Source: Alphaproteobacteria bacterium
GTDB lineage: Bacteria; Pseudomonadota; Alphaproteobacteria; Micavibrionales; Micavibrionaceae
NCBI GenBank assembly: GCA_030432775.1
Contig: JAUILO010000062.1
Coordinates: 1-13,226 of the forward strand
Direction of reading: 5' to 3'
Length of the DNA stretch: 13,226 bases
Of this stretch, positions 8,258-13,226 are shown in pieces (the stretch's first letter is position 1; each line of letters begins with the position of its first letter). The position numbers were made by a program, and so were the translations under genes. The notes beneath the pieces were generated by a model. It ran no database searches. It saw only the letters and a list, made by a program, of their open reading frames with translations, and had not been told where the DNA came from.

Positions 8258-9663
8258 TGGATATAATGGACACAAAGACGATACAGCATAGCACTATATA
8301 TATATATAAATTGAGGCATTCTATCGCCTTGATTTTATTCGCTTTGTTGCTCGCTGGCGTGCCAACGAACATATCCTGGGCGAGCTGTGTGACCGATGAA
8401 CACGACACAACGCGCGATCTTATCGATGAAGAACACGAACAAAGTGGCGGCGGTACAACTTATTGGGATGGTGATATCAATTCCGATGTTGATTGTGCTG
8501 GCGATATCGACACAGCGGATACCGAAGGCGGCGGATTAGGGCTTAGAGTATTCATTACCGAGCAAATGAAATGTCAGCAAATCTGGCTTCTGGAAGATTT
8601 CTTCGTCAAATTTGTTTTACCTGCGATGCAAATGATGACCGAGCAACTTGTGACCGTCGGCATGCAACAAACTATGATTATCGGTGCGTTCTTTGATGCA
8701 CAAATACAGCTTGATACCCAGCGCCTGTTACAGGAAAAAACAGCCGAAGCCCATAAGGATTACCACCCAAGTGTTGGTATGTGTGCCATCGGCAGTAATA
8801 CAAAAAGTTTGGCTGCATCAAACCGTAATGCAACATACACCACCCATGTCCTCAGCCAGCGATCACAAGACCGTCAGCTATCCAATGCGCCTTTTGCTTC
8901 TGCCGAAGGACCGAAATATGATCGCCAGTCACGACTTGAACAATACAAGACCAGATATTGTAACATCGAAGATAATAACTATGGCCTGGAAGAGCTTTGT
9001 GGTGCCGGTGGCCCGAATGAATTTGTAAATAAAGATATCAATTACACCCGCACCATCGATAACGTATCGACATTGAATGTAGATTTCGTTGATACCGACA
9101 CTTCGGATGACGAATTAGATGTTATTGCCATGGCGAATTACCTGTATAGCCATGACGTTTTCAAAAAACCGTCTAAAGACCAGCTTAAAAACCCAAAGAA
9201 CCAGGATGAATATCTGGATATGAGATCTGTTATCGCAAAACGAAGTGTTGCGGAAAACAGTTTCAACACGATTGTCGGATTAAAATCCTCCGGAACCGAA
9301 CTTGCCGAAGAAACCGAGATGACGATGAGTAAAGTCATGGAAGCATTCGAAGTCCCCGAAGATGAAGTTCCGTTTTTCATTGGCGAGCGCCCGAGCTACT
9401 ACGCGCAAATGGAAGTCTTGGCACAAAGAATGTACCAACAGCCCGAATTTTACACCAATTTATACGACAAACCGGCAAACGTAGCCCGTAAGGAAGTTGC
9501 AATGCAGGCCATTGAACTTATGCTGGATCGCGATTCATATAAAAGCGAGCTTAGAACAGAGGCCATGCTGGCAGTACTGCTGGAGCTTGAGATTGATAAA
9601 CTGCAAAGCGGTATTCAGGATCGTCTGGAAGATCTCGATGAAACCGATAAAGAGGATGAGTAA
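8257..9663 (+). CDS. secreted cysteine-containing protein, tandem paralog 3 of 5 (unknown function)
   Basis: A 468-residue paralog, the longest of the five. The ATG at 8257 shares a base with the stop of copy 2. The signal peptide has an unusually long n-region and probable cleavage after SWA at about 42. A (TA)7 run encodes alternating Ile and Tyr at codons 14-17. The mature N-terminus carries an insertion of about 30 residues, Gly/Asp-rich, with Cys 44, 80 and 106 spread out rather than clustered. The core begins at 125 (QMMTEQLVT), followed by AHKDYHPSVGMC; family cysteines are at 176, 235 and 248. The C-terminal block contains GERPSYYAQMEVL and NLYDKPANV (Tyr403). The tail ends in an acidic run (EDLDETDKEDE). 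Segments are nucleotide-identical to copy 4 over 34 and 44 bases. Function unknown; export to the periplasm or surface is the only firm inference. Confidence 0.9.
   Translation: MDIMDTKTIQHSTIYIYKLRHSIALILFALLLAGVPTNISWASCVTDEHDTTRDLIDEEHEQSGGGTTYWDGDINSDVDCAGDIDTADTEGGGLGLRVFITEQMKCQQIWLLEDFFVKFVLPAMQMMTEQLVTVGMQQTMIIGAFFDAQIQLDTQRLLQEKTAEAHKDYHPSVGMCAIGSNTKSLAASNRNATYTTHVLSQRSQDRQLSNAPFASAEGPKYDRQSRLEQYKTRYCNIEDNNYGLEELCGAGGPNEFVNKDINYTRTIDNVSTLNVDFVDTDTSDDELDVIAMANYLYSHDVFKKPSKDQLKNPKNQDEYLDMRSVIAKRSVAENSFNTIVGLKSSGTELAEETEMTMSKVMEAFEVPEDEVPFFIGERPSYYAQMEVLAQRMYQQPEFYTNLYDKPANVARKEVAMQAIELMLDRDSYKSELRTEAMLAVLLELEIDKLQSGIQDRLEDLDETDKEDE
8295..8308. repeat. (TA)7 dinucleotide repeat inside the signal-peptide region of paralog 3
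   Basis: Seven perfect TA units lie at codons 13-18 of paralog 3, just before the hydrophobic core of the signal peptide. Gain or loss of one or two units would shift the frame. A TTG at 8311 lies right after the run and could in principle start translation again in frame. Confidence 0.9.
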
Positions 9664-9671
9664 AAAATAAT

Positions 9672-11072
9672 ATGACGGTATCTATGACAAAATGGATCAA
9701 ATCAGGAAGTCTTGTACTATTGCTTGCAATGGTACTGGTAATCATGATGCCGCCGAAAAAAGAGGCGAAAGCTTATTGTATTTGTTGTTGTATCTGTGAA
9801 ATTCCACCTAATATCGCAACGCAAGTCCTTATTACCGCGCGTCACACTGCCCTTCGTGAAGTTGTCTTCGGGCGCGCAAACCCCGTGCCGTTTGGGGTCG
9901 GCCGTCTTGGCTTATACCAAACCTGGTTCTACGAAGTCTTCTTCCTACAAAACGTCGCACCAGCCCTTCAAATGATGACAGAACAGCTTGTCACAACTTC
10001 TATGCAGCAAATGATGATCATCGGTGGTTTTTTTGATGCCAAGATACAGCTTGATACCCAGCGCCTGTTACAGGAAAGAACAGCTGAGGCTCATAAAGAT
10101 TACCACCCGAGCATCGGTATGTGTGAGATTGGCACGAATGTCAGAAGCCTCGGACAATCAACGCATAACGGTAATTTGACGCGTCAGGTTCTGGCTAAAC
10201 ATTACGAAGACCGTATGATCGGCAAGCAAAATTCGAATGGTGCCGGCGGCCCTGCATATGATTTATACGGCAATGACAAAACCGGCGAAACCGGACGGAT
10301 CAATACATTCACGAAAAAATTCTGTGAACGCAAAGATATGAATAATACCGGCGCGGCTAATACAGGTCTGTTCTTCTGTAGTGCTGCGGGTAAACCGCTT
10401 GAGAACGCAGATATCGACTTTACACGCACGGTAATGCTACCGCGGGTTATCAACTTTGACTTTGCATTGCCGGAAGAAAACAACAATGCCGAGATATTTG
10501 AATTATCAAACTATCTATACGGTCACCATGTATTCCAGCGTCCTGACAAAGATATCATTCCAAAGAAAGCATCGAATGATGAATATCTGGATATGAGATC
10601 TGTTATCGCAAAACGAAGTGTCGCACAGAACTCCTTTAACGCCATTGTCGGTATGAAGGCACGTGGCAGTATAGATGAAGACCCGTATAATAATATTTCA
10701 CCGCGTGGTTATTCAACAGATACGTATGAATTTATGGCCAATATCCTAAAACAATTGGGCATGCCGGATGGCGAGATACAATTCTATCTTGGCCGGCCAG
10801 AGGAAAATAACCAGATGAGCTACTACGCGCAGATGGAAATTTTATCCAAGAAAATGTACCAGCGTCCTGAGTTTTATACCAATCTGTATGACAAGCCTGC
10901 CAATGTAAAAAGAATGCACGCTTCGATGAAGGCGATCGGCTTAATGCTGGATCGTGATATTTATGATAGCCAGCTTCGAAGCGAAGCGATGTTGTCATTG
11001 TTACTAGAAACACAAGTTATCCGTCTGCAAAAAGATGTTGAAGACAAGATCAAGAATATGAAGCAACTATAA
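9672..11072 (+). CDS. secreted cysteine-rich protein, tandem paralog 4 of 5 (unknown function)
   Basis: A 466-residue paralog starting eight bases after copy 3; GAGG in the tail of copy 3 probably serves as its ribosome binding site. The signal peptide is short and clear (KWIK then Leu/Val-rich), with likely cleavage after EAKA at 34. It exposes the densest cysteine cluster of the family, YCICCCICE (Cys 36, 38, 39, 40, 42). The next segment is more hydrophobic and aromatic than in the other copies. The core begins at 100 (QMMTEQLVTTSMQQMM), with family cysteines at 151, 218 and 236. A loop of about 14 residues (RGSIDEDPYNNISPRG) is inserted after the VGMK motif near 329. The C-terminal block has SYYAQMEIL and NLYDKPANV (Tyr406). 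It shares long identical nucleotide stretches with copy 3 on one side and copy 5 on the other, so it looks like a mosaic of its neighbours. Confidence 0.9.
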   Translation: MTVSMTKWIKSGSLVLLLAMVLVIMMPPKKEAKAYCICCCICEIPPNIATQVLITARHTALREVVFGRANPVPFGVGRLGLYQTWFYEVFFLQNVAPALQMMTEQLVTTSMQQMMIIGGFFDAKIQLDTQRLLQERTAEAHKDYHPSIGMCEIGTNVRSLGQSTHNGNLTRQVLAKHYEDRMIGKQNSNGAGGPAYDLYGNDKTGETGRINTFTKKFCERKDMNNTGAANTGLFFCSAAGKPLENADIDFTRTVMLPRVINFDFALPEENNNAEIFELSNYLYGHHVFQRPDKDIIPKKASNDEYLDMRSVIAKRSVAQNSFNAIVGMKARGSIDEDPYNNISPRGYSTDTYEFMANILKQLGMPDGEIQFYLGRPEENNQMSYYAQMEILSKKMYQRPEFYTNLYDKPANVKRMHASMKAIGLMLDRDIYDSQLRSEAMLSLLLETQVIRLQKDVEDKIKNMKQL

Positions 11073-11076
11073 GAGT

Positions 11077-12366
11077 ATGATGAAACAACTGAATATAAAC
11101 ATGCACAGATCACAGGATGATCAAACAAATACCGGAGCTTCAAAGTTTATCTCCGGTATCTCAGGCATTGTTATATGTACGGTGATGCTATTTGTTTTAT
11201 CGTTTTCTATTGTGATTTCGCCTTTCTCCCTGTCGCCATCATACGCAGCCCATGATAGTGACGGCGCACTTGACGATTCTGCGCATGTGGATGATCTTGA
11301 TGAATTACTCAGAGAATACTGGGTCACTGCACATCAAATGATGACCGAACAACTTGTCACCACAATGATGCAACAGGTCATGATTATCGGATCATTCTTT
11401 GATGCAAAACACCAACTGGAAACCCAGCGCCTGATTCAGGATCTAAATACACAAGCTCATAAAGACTATCACCCAGGTATTGGTATGTGTGAGATTGGCA
11501 CGAATGTCAGAAGCCTTGCCGCCACAGATATTACAAGAATGGAACATGTGAAGATATTCAACAAGATCCTGATGGATCGCGAAGTTGGAAAGCGCGGTAG
11601 CGCCTCGTATTTCAGTGTTCAGCGTGATTACGATTCAAAAATCAGAAGCTTCCGCAAAAATTACTGTGACCAGAAGGAAAACAACGAAGAAGTTGAATTC
11701 ATGTGTAAGGGTATTACTGCTCCGGCCGCACGTATGGGTCGTGATGTTGACTTCACATACCTGATGGATGAAGCACAGACCCTTGATATAGACTTCAGGG
11801 ATACAGATATTACCGCCGATGAAGAAGATGTAATATCTTTATCACGCTATCTGTTCGCCAATAAGACATTCGAATATGTAGCGCCACAATTATTGAACCA
11901 GAAACAAGCACGTGATGTTTTAATGGATCTACGCTCGGTACACGCGATGCGAAGCGTACCACGTAACAGTTTCTCACATCTGGTCGCAATGAAATCCAAA
12001 GGTTCGGAGGAAGCAACGCCATTCCTACGCAATATTTTGACCGAACTTGGAGTGCCTGATCCCGAGCTTGAGTTCTTCGTCAATCAAAACCCGAGTTATT
12101 TCTCGCAAATGGAAATATTGACCCAAAAGCTATATCAGCGTCCCGAGTTTTATACCAATCTGTATGACAAGCCTGCCAATGTGAAGCGTACTGGTGCGGC
12201 ATTACAAGCCATTAAACTCATGCAGGATCGGGACCGCTACGAATCTGCGCTACGCCGCGAAATGCTTGTCTCTGTCATGATTGAAACCAAGTTACGCAAA
12301 CAACAAGAGATCGTCGAAAGACAGATATTCGGTATTATCCCGAACCTTAACCGTGGTGGACAATAA
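11077..12366 (+). CDS. secreted protein, tandem paralog 5 of 5, lacking the N-terminal cysteine cluster
   Basis: The shortest copy (429 residues), starting four bases after copy 4; two adjacent ATGs (11077 and 11080) are possible. It has a long polar n-region before the hydrophobic stretch at about 31-50 and a probable cleavage after SPSYA near 57. The mature N-terminus is short, Asp/His-rich and has no cysteine, unlike the other four. The core starts at 87 (QMMTEQLVTTMMQQVM), and the only mature cysteines are the three family ones at 138, 197 and 210. The segment RSVHAMRSVPRNSF departs from the RSVIAKRSVAQNSF form seen in copies 3 and 4. The C-terminal block RPEFYTNLYDKPANV (Tyr363) is fully conserved. 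It is the last gene of the operon. Because it keeps only the core, it defines the minimal family fold. Function unknown. Confidence 0.9.
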   Translation: MMKQLNINMHRSQDDQTNTGASKFISGISGIVICTVMLFVLSFSIVISPFSLSPSYAAHDSDGALDDSAHVDDLDELLREYWVTAHQMMTEQLVTTMMQQVMIIGSFFDAKHQLETQRLIQDLNTQAHKDYHPGIGMCEIGTNVRSLAATDITRMEHVKIFNKILMDREVGKRGSASYFSVQRDYDSKIRSFRKNYCDQKENNEEVEFMCKGITAPAARMGRDVDFTYLMDEAQTLDIDFRDTDITADEEDVISLSRYLFANKTFEYVAPQLLNQKQARDVLMDLRSVHAMRSVPRNSFSHLVAMKSKGSEEATPFLRNILTELGVPDPELEFFVNQNPSYFSQMEILTQKLYQRPEFYTNLYDKPANVKRTGAALQAIKLMQDRDRYESALRREMLVSVMIETKLRKQQEIVERQIFGIIPNLNRGGQ

Positions 12367-12378
12367 AGATCCATCGTA

Positions 12379-12399
12379 AAAGGCCGCGCGAAAGCCTTT
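12379..12399 (+). terminator. possible weak terminator after the five-gene operon
   Basis: AAAGGC at 12379-12384 pairs with GCCTTT at 12394-12399 around a nine-base loop, 13 bases after the stop of paralog 5. The stem is only six pairs and no run of T follows beyond the three in the stem, so termination here is uncertain. Confidence 0.3.
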
Positions 12400-12443
12400 C
12401 ACAAATCGCATTCCTCTAACCTCTTATTATAAAATTGAATATT

Positions 12444-12471
12444 CCAATTCTTGCGCTAAAGCAAAAATTGG
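12444..12471. promoter_or_regulatory. inverted repeat abutting the flgK sigma-54 promoter
   Basis: CCAATT (12444-12449) pairs with AATTGG (12466-12471), and TTGC (12451-12454) with GCAA (12461-12464), with one mismatch between and a six-base loop. The right arm includes the GG of the -24 box. It could be an operator for a flagellar regulator or a hairpin terminator for upstream transcription, although no T-run follows. Confidence 0.4.
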
Positions 12472-12484
12472 CATCACTCTTGCA
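12468..12484 (+). promoter_or_regulatory. sigma-54 (RpoN) promoter for flgK
   Basis: TTGGCAT, five bases, then TTGCA matches the -24/-12 consensus (TGGCAC-N5-TTGC) with one change and has the invariant GG (12470-12471) and GC (12482-12483) exactly ten bases apart. Start of transcription would be near 12495, giving a leader of about 110 bases before the flgK ATG. Sigma-54 control of hook and hook-associated genes is established in many flagellated proteobacteria, including Caulobacter. Confidence 0.75.
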
Positions 12485-12530
12485 AATCAACTATGGAGAA
12501 GAGGGATATATATCCTTAATTAGGAAGTTT

Positions 12531-12600
12531 ATGCCTCTTTTGAGACATGTAGCGATCAAAAGTGACCTACAAGACCGACCATATTATTAAAAAGAGGTAT
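12531..12600 (+). promoter_or_regulatory. leader segment complementary to the flgK ribosome binding site
   Basis: ATGCCTCTTTT (12531-12541) can pair over 11 positions, with one G-U, with AAAAGAGGTAT (12590-12600). The second arm contains the AGAGG ribosome binding site of flgK. The 48-base loop is AT-rich. Such pairing would hide the binding site in the mRNA. Complementarity is seen directly; a regulatory role is inferred. Confidence 0.45.
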
Positions 12601-12605
12601 GTATT

Positions 12606-13226
12606 ATGGGTTTGAGTGGACTCGATATAGCGTTATCCGGATTAAATATTGCGCAAAGGCAGTTAAGTGTTATTTCCAGTAACATTTCTAACGCCAGTAC
12701 GCCTGGATATTCCAGAAAGATACTACCTCAGGAAACAATTGTATCCGGTACTGGCGGCGGACTTGGCGTTAAAGCAGGTGTTATAACACGTAATGTCGAT
12801 TTGAACCTGACCCGCGATTTCTGGACACAAGTCAGTCAGGTTGAAGCGCTGGACGTTAAAGCCTCATACCTTGAAAGAATACAGCAATTCCACGGCGCGC
12901 CGGATGATGCCATTAACATAGCGGCAGAACTTGCCCAGTTGAAGGACGCATTTTCCACTCTGGCCGATAGTCCTGAAGATACGTATCTACAACGCCTTGC
13001 TGTAGATCAGGCCGTTGTCTTTGCCGATAAAGTCAATGATCTGGAAGACCTACTGACACAAATGCGTAATGATGCGCAGGAAGATATGGAACTTGCCGTA
13101 TCACGGGTCAATACGAAATTATCCCAAATTGCAGAGCTGAATGGCGATATCAAATTCGCGCAAGCATCAGGCAGAAGTTCTGCAACCTTGGAAGATCAGC
13201 GGGATCGTCTTTTAGAAGAGTTATCA
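12606..13226 (+). CDS. flgK: flagellar hook-associated protein 1 (HAP1), 5' part
   Basis: FlgK is exported through the flagellar type III apparatus and forms, with FlgL, the junction between hook and filament. The first 207 codons are present and the gene runs off the right edge. The N-terminus shows the conserved D0 helix LSGLNIAQRQLSVISSN followed by ISNASTPGYSRK, the SN-I-NA-TPGYSR signature of flagellar rod/hook/HAP proteins. The next part (TRNVDLNLTRDFWTQ and ELAQLKDAFSTLADSPED) matches FlgK rather than FlgE or FlgG. The ATG at 12606 has AGAGG eight bases upstream. A sigma-54 promoter and a potentially occluding leader precede it, suggesting control by the flagellar assembly hierarchy. 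It is independent of the upstream five-gene operon. Confidence 0.95.
   Translation, partial: MGLSGLDIALSGLNIAQRQLSVISSNISNASTPGYSRKILPQETIVSGTGGGLGVKAGVITRNVDLNLTRDFWTQVSQVEALDVKASYLERIQQFHGAPDDAINIAAELAQLKDAFSTLADSPEDTYLQRLAVDQAVVFADKVNDLEDLLTQMRNDAQEDMELAVSRVNTKLSQIAELNGDIKFAQASGRSSATLEDQRDRLLEELS

Larger units (their letters stand above)
5514..12366 (+). repeat. tandem array of five paralogous genes with nucleotide-identical blocks
   Basis: Stretches identical base for base between neighbours: copies 1 and 2, 5820-5867 with 7184-7231 (48 bases) and 6686-6715 with 8077-8106 (30 bases); copies 3 and 4, 8704-8737 with 10044-10077 (34 bases) and 9205-9248 with 10578-10621 (44 bases); copies 4 and 5, 10116-10150 with 11482-11516 (35 bases) and 10869-10906 with 12145-12182 (38 bases). 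The first 28 bases of the 48-base block also recur in copy 3 (8632-8659). Between blocks the genes are strongly diverged. Confidence 0.9.

Noticed and set aside
9625..9660. Acidic C-terminus of paralog 3 resembling the E-block of Dot/Icm effectors
   Set aside because: The protein has a Sec signal peptide, which does not fit a cytoplasmic T4BSS substrate, and the other four copies lack the acidic tail.
5514..12366. Sequencing or assembly duplication of one gene
   Set aside because: The five copies differ throughout in length, cysteine pattern and most codons, and all frames are intact, so the array is biological.
1..13226. CRISPR array, tRNA, rRNA, transposase or integrase genes
   Set aside because: No short regularly spaced direct repeats, no cloverleaf-like segment and no transposase or recombinase motif were seen on either strand.

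Overview
This window joins a type IVB (Dot/Icm, I-type conjugation-like) secretion cluster to a flagellar locus, with a tandem family of five secreted proteins between them that I do not recognise. The organism is a motile Gram-negative proteobacterium of moderate GC. The form of the flagellar gene, the sigma-54-type promoter in front of it and the compact Dot/Icm proteins suggest an environmental alphaproteobacterium, possibly Micavibrio-like. That placement is inference and the window alone does not prove it.

Minus strand, positions 1-5292. In transcription order (right to left) lie dotI/icmL, dotH/icmK, dotG/icmE and a dotF/icmG-like gene, the same order as the Legionella icmL-K-E-G block. 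dotH and dotG overlap by 11 bases. Together they should form the envelope-spanning core: an inner-membrane DotI, a periplasmic/outer-membrane DotH, a VirB10-like DotG bridging both membranes, and an accessory DotF-like protein. After the dotF-like gene comes a 129-base gap and the first 90 codons of another gene that is not icmC-like and has only a weak resemblance to RsmC-type rRNA methyltransferases.

Positions 5293-5513 are a divergent control region with a good minus-strand promoter for dotI and a weaker plus-strand extended -10 element.

Plus strand, positions 5514-12366. Five paralogous genes of 429-468 codons follow one another with gaps of at most 17 bases, so they are very probably one operon. 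Each product has a Sec-type signal peptide, a variable N-terminal stretch that is cysteine-rich in four of the five, a nearly invariant core (QMMTEQLVT ... AHKDYHP ... GMC), three invariant core cysteines and a highly conserved C-terminal block (PEFYTNLYDKPANV). Neighbouring copies share stretches of 30-48 identical nucleotides set in diverged sequence, which points to gene conversion or very recent partial duplication. Their position back-to-back with a T4BSS core suggests exported partners or surface components of that machine. This array is the most likely undescribed system in the window.

Positions 12367-12605 are a regulatory gap: a possible weak terminator, a near-perfect hairpin, a sigma-54 promoter with exact GG-N10-GC spacing, and a leader in which an upstream segment is complementary to the ribosome binding site of the next gene. 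flgK (hook-associated protein 1) begins at 12606 and runs off the right edge.
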